64,000 nucleotides of DNA. Source: an uncultured Prevotella sp. (GTDB lineage: Bacteria > Bacteroidota > Bacteroidia > Bacteroidales > Bacteroidaceae). A program made the translations under genes and the position numbers. The first letter of the stretch is position 1, and each line of letters starts with the position of its first letter. Below the pieces are notes generated by a model. It was not told the DNA's origin. It ran no database searches and saw only the letters and a list, made by a program, of their open reading frames with translations. The stretch lies in contig CAMUYR010000014.1 of assembly GCA_947164965.1 (NCBI GenBank), positions 1 through 64,000 on the forward strand, read 5' to 3'. Shown piece after piece: positions 50,081 through 60,203 of this stretch.

Positions 50081-51271
50081 CTACCCTCTATCGATTATCA
50101 CGGTTGGTGTGTCGTGATAGCGGCCAACAACCAGGACGTTCTTATACGTCTTATAACGGTAGAGTCCGGCCAGTGTCGATACCACCATCTCGTAGCTGCG
50201 GCCTATCTCCAGCTGGTCTAGCGTGAGCAGCGTGTCATAGTTGCTGGCCTCCTTGGGTTTGAATTCGTAGAACACGCTGTCGGGAATGAGCACCGTCTGC
50301 GGGTCGTCGAGATTGAGCATCGTCGAGAAGGTGCCTTCGGGCGAAGCGATACCCGTAAACAGGAAATGAAGATCCTTGCCACAATAGGTGCGCAACAGTT
50401 CGAAGCTAGCCGTAAGTTGGTCAACGTCGTACACCATGATGCAGCGCAGCGACGGCCACAGCTGTCCTACTATCTGCGTGCCGATGTGGTGCGACTCCAT
50501 GATTTCTCTAACGGCATTGGCCCTGTCGGCATCGGGCTCTATATACGGATTGCCATGCTCTATGTCGTCGGCCAGTCCGGGCCAGTGCTTCTCGATGTAG
50601 CGCAGCAGTTCGAGCATATACTCGTAATGCTCGCAGATGGCCAGCGAGATATATTTCTGTCGCAGGGCAAAGAGCGCCTGCATATACAGGATATCCGATT
50701 GGTCGGACACGTTGCCCACATCGACAGGCACCACATAGACATCGTCGTATTCGAAGTCACGTCTGACCAGCAGCCGCCCCAGCATGTTGCCCACAATCAT
50801 CCCCGACGCCAGACGCTCTACGCTGTGGTCCACCAGGTTCAGCGTCATGCCGTTGGCCAGCAGACCGTGGTTGCCCGCAATCTGAAATCCCGCACAGAAG
50901 CTGTAGTCAAAACTGGTCTGCACACTCCATCGCGACTGCGGCAGTCCCTTGTATCCGTCCAAGGCCGAGATATGCTCCGTCAGATAGGCTGTCAGAATGT
51001 TTTTTTCGCCATTGCTTAGCCGTTCGATATAAGGCAGATAGTCATCGTAAGTCGTCAACGGGACGTAGCGTCTGTAGTCGGCCATCGTGCGCAGATTGGC
51101 AAAGCCGTGTTCGCTGCCGTATGCCGTCTTGGCATTCTCGCGTACCAGTCGCATCACGAATTCTTCCTGACTCTGCATCGGGTTGAATGTGATGTCGTCC
51201 AGCCTGTTTCTGACCATCTGACCGTCAGCCCAGCGCGCCTCGTTAACTATTTTGATAACCCTCTCGTCCAT
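50081..51271 (-). CDS. Short GH3-like protein lacking the adenylation motifs
   Basis: The 396-residue protein aligns by eye with GH3 auxin-responsive family proteins, for example YIERLSNGEKNILT near residue 80, YEFKPKE and the final GLYRYKTYKNVLVVG. The P-loop that should follow NILT (TSGTT-type) is replaced by ALDGYKGLPQS. The hinge GD after YRY is replaced by YKN, and the C-terminal lobe (about 100 residues) is missing. It is therefore unlikely to adenylate acids. It forms a two-gene unit with the S66 gene 3 bp upstream. Confidence 0.65.
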   Translation of the reverse strand: MDERVIKIVNEARWADGQMVRNRLDDITFNPMQSQEEFVMRLVRENAKTAYGSEHGFANLRTMADYRRYVPLTTYDDYLPYIERLSNGEKNILTAYLTEHISALDGYKGLPQSRWSVQTSFDYSFCAGFQIAGNHGLLANGMTLNLVDHSVERLASGMIVGNMLGRLLVRRDFEYDDVYVVPVDVGNVSDQSDILYMQALFALRQKYISLAICEHYEYMLELLRYIEKHWPGLADDIEHGNPYIEPDADRANAVREIMESHHIGTQIVGQLWPSLRCIMVYDVDQLTASFELLRTYCGKDLHFLFTGIASPEGTFSTMLNLDDPQTVLIPDSVFYEFKPKEASNYDTLLTLDQLEIGRSYEMVVSTLAGLYRYKTYKNVLVVGRYHDTPTVIIDRG

Positions 51272-51274
51272 ATA

Positions 51275-52255
51275 TTATAGCTCTATTGACTTGAATAAAT
51301 TCGAAGTTTCAATATCCATTTCGTAGGTTTCAACCTCACCTTTCATATTAAAGGTTACTGTCGCATGTTCTGTTGTCACATCCAATGAACACGGCGCACC
51401 CTCAATCAGCGGAATACAGCTGTTGCTGCCCACAGGGAATCCGCAGCAGACGGGAATTTCATAGTCATGAAGATGAGCCACCAGCATCTGTTCGACGCTG
51501 CCGTATTGCAGGTCGTATTTGATGGAGGAAAAAGAGCCGAAGATGACACCCTTCACTCTTTCAAAGTCATATTGCAGGCGCAGCATATAAAAGAGACGGT
51601 CGATGGCATGCAACGACTCTTCCACCTCTTCGATAAAGAGGATGACGTCGTGTTTCGATGCCAGATGTATCTTCGTGCCTGCAACGGTGGAATAGCTCGA
51701 CAGGTTGCCTCCCACCAGGATTCCCTCTGCATGGCCGCACCGGTTATAGGGATGACCTGGAATCTTGTATTGTGGCAGGGTGCCGAAAAGGATATTACGG
51801 ATAATAGAAGTGGCTGGCTCCTGACCGCCAGCTATCTGAAACGCCATAGGACCATGAATACACGTCACGCCAGCATAGGCAATCGCATAAAGCAACATGG
51901 TGATGTCGCCATGACCGATAAGCCATTTGGGGTGTTGTTTGTAACATTCCACGGGAATGCGGTTGAGCAGATGAATGGAGCCGTAACCGCCGCGCGAACA
52001 AATGACTGCCTTGATACTGTCGTCTTCGAGCGCCCAAAGCAGGTCGGCAGCACGCTCATCGGCCGTTCCCGCATACGCGTTCACATTAAGATTGTTGGTG
52101 TTTGGTCCTATCACAGGCTGCAGTCCCCACCCTCTGATGGTTTCTGCAGCCTGCTGAAGGGCTTCCTGAGGCACCCAATAGGCAGGAGAGACAAGTGCAA
52201 TTTTGTCGCCTGCATTTAAATAGGGTGGCTGAATAATCTTTTTACCTAAATACAT
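51275..52255 (-). CDS. S66 family (LD-carboxypeptidase-like) protein with altered catalytic residues
   Basis: The 326-residue protein has the S66 fold pattern: IALVSPAYWVPQEALQQAAE, ICSRGGYGSIHLLNRI, PKWLIGHGDITMLLYA and IEEVEESLHAIDRLFYML. In active LdcA/MccF enzymes the second-last motif is G-x-S-D with the nucleophile Ser; here it is GHGD. The His near the end (normally FPxGH) is also replaced (FPVGSNSC). Only the catalytic Glu (IEEVEE) is kept. No signal peptide is seen, so it is cytoplasmic. Promoter and direct repeats lie upstream. Confidence 0.8.
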   Translation of the reverse strand: MYLGKKIIQPPYLNAGDKIALVSPAYWVPQEALQQAAETIRGWGLQPVIGPNTNNLNVNAYAGTADERAADLLWALEDDSIKAVICSRGGYGSIHLLNRIPVECYKQHPKWLIGHGDITMLLYAIAYAGVTCIHGPMAFQIAGGQEPATSIIRNILFGTLPQYKIPGHPYNRCGHAEGILVGGNLSSYSTVAGTKIHLASKHDVILFIEEVEESLHAIDRLFYMLRLQYDFERVKGVIFGSFSSIKYDLQYGSVEQMLVAHLHDYEIPVCCGFPVGSNSCIPLIEGAPCSLDVTTEHATVTFNMKGEVETYEMDIETSNLFKSIEL

Positions 52256-52292
52256 TATATTAGAAGAATATTGCTATCGTTATTTTGTTCTG

Positions 52293-52323
52293 CAAAATTA
52301 GTCTTTTTTCCTTTATTATGCAA
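52293..52323 (-). promoter_or_regulatory. Promoter of the S66-GH3 pair
   Basis: The minus strand has TTG (52321-52323), a 20-bp spacer and TAATTTTG (52293-52300), about 38 bp before the start codon. Confidence 0.7.
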
Positions 52324-52350
52324 TACCAGCACACACCGCTAACCTCGATT

Positions 52351-52383
52351 TTGTAAATTCTGAGAGAGAATTTGTAAATTCTG
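52351..52383. repeat. Two 12-bp direct repeats with 21-bp period (probable operator)
   Basis: TTGTAAATTCTG occurs at 52351-52362 and 52372-52383. It lies upstream of the S66 promoter, at about -64 to -96, a usual activator position. A related box GCATTTGGTATGCATCCC (52400-52417) follows on the outer side. Confidence 0.7.
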
Positions 52384-52433
52384 TGAGTTGAAGATGACGG
52401 CATTTGGTATGCATCCCGAATTCGAGCAACGCG

Positions 52434-53552
52434 TCAATTCACCGTTTGTTCCTTCATCCACGCGGTGACAGTCTGGTCGTTGAACAGCTTGAAGGCAGCA
52501 GCAAAAGTGCTGTAGCTGCGGAAGCCGCTCTGTTGGGCCAGTTCGGCGGCGGTGACAGGACGCAACGAATTGATGTTTTCGCGATAGAGGCGCATGAAGT
52601 GGTGGATGCGCAGGCGGTTGATATAGGCATTGTAGGTAATGTCCTGCTGTGCGAAATACCGGCTGAGGTAGGTACGGTTGGTACCAATGGCAGTGGCGAG
52701 CTGTTGCAGGGTGAGGTCGTGCAGCAGATAGAGTTGCGTGGCCTCGCAGTGCTGTTCGAGCAACGAGCCGATATTCGACGGAACGCCCGCAGTCATGCTG
52801 TCGTCGTCATCGTCGTCATCATCATCGTGTTGCTCGTCGGATATCACGGTTCCTTTAGCATCAAGTTGCTGTATCGTCTCGACACGCCAGAGCAGAAAAG
52901 CGATGATGATGAGCGTATTAATCTGCGACAGGAACTCCCTTGACATATTCCCAGGGTTCGTGGAATAAACCTCATAGATGATGAAAAGAGCGACGGCAAA
53001 CAGCAGACTCTGCCACACCTCTTTGTGGTCCAAATCAGCATAGTTGTCATTCAACCAACGGCTGTATTGTACGAGCGCGTATATATAATAGGTAACAAAG
53101 AGGGCGATGATAACCACCTGACAATTGTGCATCAGCTCCAAGCCAAGATCGTTGTGAGTGGCTATTCCCACAGCGGCTCCACCAATGACAAGCACTTGAG
53201 TCGCAGCCCACGGCCAAATCGGACGCTGACGGTCCTGCAGCATGCGCAGAAGCAAAGCAATGACGAGCGGCACCAGCGTGACATGATCGAGCATGATGCA
53301 GACGATATTTCGAACCAGTCGGTCGTCTTGCAGCCAATAGACCCCAAGCACATACCACCACACATGGCTCATCGCTGCCGTCATGAAGAAGGCTGCCGTC
53401 CACCGGCGTAGTACTCTCGGAGGTGTAACTTCAGAATCAATGGCGTTGCTGCGTCTCAACCACAAATAAATGCCTGCCACAAAGGCAAGCATAGCAGCAC
53501 CGCCATAAAGCATCAAAAAAAGAATATCTTGGAGACTCTGAGGTGCGTACAT
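52434..53552 (-). CDS. Multi-pass membrane AraC-type regulator
   Basis: The 372-residue protein has about six to seven predicted membrane helices in the first 230 residues (ILFLMLYGGAAMLAFVAGIY and others). An acidic linker (DDDDDDDD) follows, and then an AraC-type DNA-binding domain (LTLQQLATAIGTNRTYLSRY and ELAQQSGFRSYSTFAAAFKL). The plan resembles Bacteroidetes regulators that sense at the membrane without a kinase. The DNA for the Asp run is a GAT/GAC microsatellite (CGTCGTCATCATCATC region near 52805). Target genes are probably in this cluster. Confidence 0.85.
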   Translation of the reverse strand: MYAPQSLQDILFLMLYGGAAMLAFVAGIYLWLRRSNAIDSEVTPPRVLRRWTAAFFMTAAMSHVWWYVLGVYWLQDDRLVRNIVCIMLDHVTLVPLVIALLLRMLQDRQRPIWPWAATQVLVIGGAAVGIATHNDLGLELMHNCQVVIIALFVTYYIYALVQYSRWLNDNYADLDHKEVWQSLLFAVALFIIYEVYSTNPGNMSREFLSQINTLIIIAFLLWRVETIQQLDAKGTVISDEQHDDDDDDDDDSMTAGVPSNIGSLLEQHCEATQLYLLHDLTLQQLATAIGTNRTYLSRYFAQQDITYNAYINRLRIHHFMRLYRENINSLRPVTAAELAQQSGFRSYSTFAAAFKLFNDQTVTAWMKEQTVN

Positions 53553-53580
53553 TGAAACTTACAAAATTGGGAGTTAATGG

Positions 53581-53934
53581 TTATTCCTCATCGTCAGAGT
53601 CCACGAGTGTATCGCGATATTCAGCGGGCGTAATACCGTAGCAGCGCTTAAACTGTTCACGCAGGTTCGGAGCCGTGAACCCTACTTCGGTAGCTACGTC
53701 TCTGATGGTCATCTCAGGGTGATTGGTAAGCAAATCGTAGGCAATCTCCATGCGTATGGAGTTGATATACTGCGGAAAGGACATGCCGTCGGCAAAAGCA
53801 TTAAGCTGGTCGTTCAGATGGTGGCGGCCAATGCCGAAACGTTGCATGATATCTTCACGCATCAGGTTTACCTGCGCATAGAGACGTTCATTGCGGATGA
53901 TAGTGTCGATGGTCTTAAAGAGGTCTTTGTCCAT
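53581..53934 (-). CDS. Stand-alone AraC-type DNA-binding domain protein
   Basis: The 117-residue protein is only the double helix-turn-helix (FGIGRHHLNDQLNAFADGMS, IRDVATEVGFTAPNLREQFK, YGITPAEYRDTL). It is closely similar to the C-terminus of the regulator at 54109-55884 and was probably derived from it by duplication. It has no sensor or membrane part. It carries its own promoter and a 34-bp palindrome upstream. It may act as a constitutive regulator or compete with its larger paralogue for sites. Confidence 0.85.
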   Translation of the reverse strand: MDKDLFKTIDTIIRNERLYAQVNLMREDIMQRFGIGRHHLNDQLNAFADGMSFPQYINSIRMEIAYDLLTNHPEMTIRDVATEVGFTAPNLREQFKRCYGITPAEYRDTLVDSDDEE

Positions 53935-53956
53935 TGCGGTTTGAATAATTTATCCG

Positions 53957-53964
53957 CAAAATTA
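53957..53964 (-). promoter_or_regulatory. -7 element for the 117-aa AraC-type gene
   Basis: The minus strand reads TAATTTTG, 23 bp before the start codon. Confidence 0.55.
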
Positions 53965-53996
53965 ATCAAAATAGATTGGATTAGAAAGAAAACGTA

Positions 53997-54030
53997 TGCA
54001 CGCATTTGGTACGTATCCCAAATGCGTGCA
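53997..54030. promoter_or_regulatory. 34-bp palindrome (probable operator)
   Basis: TGCACGCATTTGG-TACGTATC-CCAAATGCGTGCA has perfect 13-bp arms. GCATTTGGTAnGnATCCC is shared with the box at 52400-52417. It sits at about -46 to -79 relative to the predicted transcript start of the 117-aa gene. Confidence 0.7.
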
Positions 54031-54045
54031 TTAAAAACAAAAGAT

Positions 54046-54077
54046 TTGTATATTTTGAGAGTATTTTGAAGATTCTG
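54046..54077. repeat. Degenerate direct repeats (about 20-bp period)
   Basis: TTGTATATTTTG (54046-54057) and TTGAAGATTCTG (54066-54077) resemble the repeats at 50041 and 52351. They lie between the 34-bp palindrome and the end of the next gene. Confidence 0.45.
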
Positions 54078-54108
54078 AATGTGCTTGAAGTGTCGAAATT
54101 GTAGGTTT

Positions 54109-55884
54109 TTATTGATTCTGACGATACTCAACTGGCGTCATGCCATACTTGCGCTTAAACTGTTCGCGCAGGTTGGCAGGCGAGAAACCTACCTCGGTGG
54201 CAATAGCTGCAACCGTTTTATCGGGCTCGTCGCGGAGCATGCGGAGGGCTTCGTCGAGACGAATGGTATTGATATACTGCGGAAACGAGAGACCATCGGC
54301 ATGGTCGGCCAACAGGTCGTTGAGCGTATGGCGGCTGATGCCGAAGCGGTCACAGATATCCTGACGCTGCAAACCGGCGTCGGCATAGAGACGCTCGTTA
54401 CGGATAGCGGTATCGATTTCGGAGAAGGTCAAAGCCTCACTCCCAGCCCCCCTCCGACTGGCGAGGGGAGTAAATAGTTTTTCCGCCTGTTTATTAATCA
54501 TACGGACCAGAGCGCGGTTTTTCTCAGTGACAATACGCTTCTGACGGAAGAAGTAAACGGCAAAGGCAATGGCCAGCAAGGCAATGAGGGCAACGGCCAG
54601 GCTGATAATATGCGAGCGCTCGGCCTCGGCCTCTTTCTCCTGAATAGCCAGCTGCTGCTCTTGCGCGTGGTAGCGGGCGGCATAGTCGTGAGCCTCGCTT
54701 CGGTGAAGACTATCACTGATCTGCTTAGAGAGATTGGCATAGCGAGTCTGGTAGTCGAGTGCTTCGGCCGTATGCCCTTTAGCGCGCGATGCAATGGCGC
54801 GAGCACGAAGAATGACAGCATAATCGTCGTTTATAGTATCGGCAGCCATTCGTCGTTCCATCTCGGCATAGGTGGCCAGAGCCTCATCGTAATTGCCAAG
54901 TGCTATTTGGGTAGGTGCAATGAAGCGGCGGGCAGAAAACGACTTGCTATAGTTTGTACCTTCAAAAAGTGTGAGGTAATATCGAGCCTCCCCAAGCCCC
55001 TCCGAAGGAGGGGATGTTTGGTTACCAGAAAAGTGGGATGCTCGCATGGCGTGGGCATGAGCCATGAATCCCCATGCCTGTGCACGGCTGAAGTCGAGAT
55101 AGCGGTCGCGATCTACAGGATTATCGCTCCACGATAGGCGGTAGCTGTCTTCCGCATAATCGTTAGAATGCTGCTCGTAGTGATCGAGACGGTCGAGGAT
55201 GCGTTGCCCCAATGGAATAACTTCATCGAAGCGCTGGAGGGCATCGAGTGCATTGATCTTTCGTTTGCAGGCCACCACAAAGGCATCCATACGGTCGATG
55301 CTGCCAGGAGAATCGAGATGGCTGATGGCCTCGTCGAGTTTCTTTATACCATTATCTACTTGACCCAGTTGAGTCATGATTAAACCGATGTCGGCCTCAG
55401 TGCGCCAACGTTCGGTTTCTTCGCCTTGCTTCTGACAGAGTTCGGCTTTCTGTGTGGCCCATTGCAGATATTGTTCGTAATCAGGACGGGCACGACTGCA
55501 GGCAATAAGCATATCGAGAATATTCATCTGCTCTGCAGGTTGGCTGAGAACAGAGTCGTGCTTAAGTAAATCCTTACAAATAGCAATGGCAGAATCAAGA
55601 CGCTGTTCAGCAAGCGACTTGCTATAGATTTTGGCACGGATAAACTGCGCACGATATTCGCTGACGTTGCCTAATAGCAGGGCCGAGTCGAGTAAGGTTA
55701 GCGCACGCTCTGGATTAGTGGCATAAGCCACCAGTATAGTATCCTGCTGATAAGGTGTGTTGCCAAGATGTGGCAGTTGTCGGACAGAACGGTTGTATCC
55801 GCAGCCCGCTAACGTCAGGAGCAGGAGACACAAAAACAATGATATCAAAGAGTTGCGCCTCATTATTTTGTCAACTTTATTCAT
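54109..55884 (-). CDS. TPR-containing, membrane-anchored AraC-type regulator
   Basis: From ATG 55884 (MNKVDKIMRRNSLISLFLCL) the protein has 591 residues; the start at 55941 overlaps pcrA and is less likely. It begins with a lipoprotein-like signal (LLLLTLAGCGYN), followed by about 400 residues of TPR helices, one membrane helix (SHIISLAVALIALLAIAFAV) and a C-terminal AraC domain (FGISRHTLNDLLADHADGLS, YGMTPVEYRQ). It probably senses periplasmic signals and binds DNA directly. Two short stretches (QTSPPSEGLG and TPLASRRGAGSEA) are encoded by GC-rich palindromes and look inserted. Confidence 0.85.
   Translation of the reverse strand: MNKVDKIMRRNSLISLFLCLLLLTLAGCGYNRSVRQLPHLGNTPYQQDTILVAYATNPERALTLLDSALLLGNVSEYRAQFIRAKIYSKSLAEQRLDSAIAICKDLLKHDSVLSQPAEQMNILDMLIACSRARPDYEQYLQWATQKAELCQKQGEETERWRTEADIGLIMTQLGQVDNGIKKLDEAISHLDSPGSIDRMDAFVVACKRKINALDALQRFDEVIPLGQRILDRLDHYEQHSNDYAEDSYRLSWSDNPVDRDRYLDFSRAQAWGFMAHAHAMRASHFSGNQTSPPSEGLGEARYYLTLFEGTNYSKSFSARRFIAPTQIALGNYDEALATYAEMERRMAADTINDDYAVILRARAIASRAKGHTAEALDYQTRYANLSKQISDSLHRSEAHDYAARYHAQEQQLAIQEKEAEAERSHIISLAVALIALLAIAFAVYFFRQKRIVTEKNRALVRMINKQAEKLFTPLASRRGAGSEALTFSEIDTAIRNERLYADAGLQRQDICDRFGISRHTLNDLLADHADGLSFPQYINTIRLDEALRMLRDEPDKTVAAIATEVGFSPANLREQFKRKYGMTPVEYRQNQ
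54439..54471. repeat. GC-rich REP-like element in the TPR/AraC gene (copy 1)
   Basis: ACTCCC...CCCTCCGACTGGCGAGGGGAGT folds with ACTCCC/GGGAGT and CCCTC/GAGGG pairings. It encodes an extra loop between the membrane helix and the DNA-binding domain. Confidence 0.65.
54986..55014. repeat. GC-rich REP-like element in the TPR/AraC gene (copy 2)
   Basis: CCCCTCC-GAA-GGAGGGG is a perfect 7-bp stem, preceded by GCCTCCCCAAG. It encodes PPSEGLGEA in a TPR linker. Confidence 0.7.
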
Positions 55885-55915
55885 TATTTGATACAAACAA
55901 GAAATATTCTGAATA

Positions 55916-58248
<2,333 letters not shown>

Positions 58249-58252
<4 letters not shown>

Positions 58253-60174
58253 AGCTCCTCACACTCTTTGAGCCACAGCGTATTCGAAGCATCGCTTGGC
58301 ATGCGCCAATCGCCACGGGGCGATAGCGAGATGGAACCGACCTTGGGACCATCGGGCAAGCAAGAGCGCTTGAACTGTTGGTTAAAGAAACGGCGGCAGA
58401 ACGTGGTGAGCCACTTCTTGATGGTGGCATCGTCGTAACGACCAGCGAAGGCCTGCTGTGCCAGGAAGAATATCTTCTGCGGACGGAAACCGAAGCGCAT
58501 GAAGTAATAGATGAAGAAATCGTGCAACTCGTAAGGACCCACAAGGTCTTCAGTCTTCTGTTTGATATTACCCTCTTCATCGGCAGGCGTAAGCTCGGGC
58601 GAGATTGGTGTATCAATTACGTCGAGCAAAGTGTCCTTCTGAGGTGCAAACTCCTTCTGAGCAGCCAAATAACGAATAAGATACTGAATGAGCGTCTTGG
58701 GAATGCTGGCGTTGACACCATACATCGACATGTGGTCGCCGTTATAGGTTGCCCAACCAAGTGCCAGCTCCGAGAGGTCGCCCGTGCCAACAACCAGTGC
58801 GTTGAGCTTGTTGGCAAGGTCCATCAGGATCTGCGTACGCTCGCGCGCCTGCGAATTTTCATAGGTAACATCGTGGTTCGACGAGTCGTGACCAATATCC
58901 TCGAAATGCTGCATCACGGCCTTGGCAATAGGAATCTCCATCTGCGAAATGCCAAGGGTCTGCATGAGCGTAGTAGCATTATCGTGTGTGCGGTCGGTCG
59001 TGCCAAAGCCTGGCATGGTGACGCCTACGATACCCTTGCGGTCGTAGCCCAAGCGATCGAAGGTGCGCACGCAAACCATCAACGCCAGCGTGGAATCGAG
59101 ACCGCCGCTGATGCCGATGACCACATGTTCGCAATGAATATGGTGAAGACGCTGGGCTAAACCCAAGGTCTGGATGTTCAGAATCTCCTCGCAAGTTTCG
59201 CGCATGTCCTCGTCGGCAGGAATAAAGGGATGCGGATTCACGGTACGCGTAAGCTTGAACTCATGCTGCTCCTGCAGAGGCTTGGTATCGATGATGCGGG
59301 CCTGATAGTGGCGCTGGGCATTGATAAACGTGGTATTGGTCTGACGCTCCGTGCGCAGGCGCTCGACATCAATCTGAGATACCTGTAACTGTGGCTGCAA
59401 CGAGAAGCGATCGCCCTCGACCAGCATCTTGCCATTCTCCAGAATCATCGCGTTACCACCGTACACGACATCCTGCGTTGACTCACCAAAGCCGCAAGAG
59501 CTATACACATAGCCACTCAGCGTGCGGGCACTCTGCTGCATCAACAGCGAGCGCAGATAGCGGTGCTTGCCCGTCAACTCGTCGCTGGCTGAGAGGTTGA
59601 AAATGATGTCGGCACCGGCCATTGTGAGATGATTGCTGGGGGGAACAGGTGCCCAGACATCCTCACAAATCTCAATGCCCAGCTTCACACCACCTTCTGT
59701 ACGGAACAAGGTGGGTTCGGGGGTGAGCAATAGCTGCGTACCGGCAAGGTAGATCTCGGTAGGATTGAGGTCTTGCGCAGAAGCAAACCAACGCTTCTCG
59801 TAGAACTCATTATAGTTGGGCAGAAAGGTCTTGGGGACGATACCCAGTAATGAGCCGTGTTGGATGACGGCGGCACAATTGAGCAACAGGCCACCAGCCT
59901 GAACGGGCATGCCCACTATGCAGATGACATCGAGCTTGCGCGTGAAGTCGAGCAACATCATGAGTCCCTCCTCAGCCTTGTCCAAGAGCAGGCGCTCCTT
60001 AAACAAGTCCTGACACGAATAGCCGGTCAGCGACAACTCGGGGAAACACATGACTTCGACGTGGTCGGCATCGGCCATCGCGATGAGCTTCTCCATCTCC
60101 AACACGTTGTATTCAACATCGGCAACTCGCACAGCTGGTACCGCAGCAGCCACCTTGATAAATCCGTACTTCAT
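58249..60174 (-). CDS. nadE: Glutamine-dependent NAD+ synthase
   Basis: The 641-residue protein has an N-terminal nitrilase-like glutaminase with Glu in CFPELSLTGYSCQD, Lys in KTFLPNYNEFYEKRWF and Cys in GIEICEDVWAPVPP. A C-terminal NAD synthetase domain follows with the ATP-pyrophosphatase loop GISGGLDSTLAL and the deamido-NAD site. It amidates deamido-NAD using glutamine, the last step of NAD synthesis. It lies between queA and pcrA and is coupled to pcrA by a 4-bp overlap. Confidence 0.96.
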
Positions 60175-60203
60175 AGTCTTATCTTATTTTTTATTTGTTA
60201 CAC

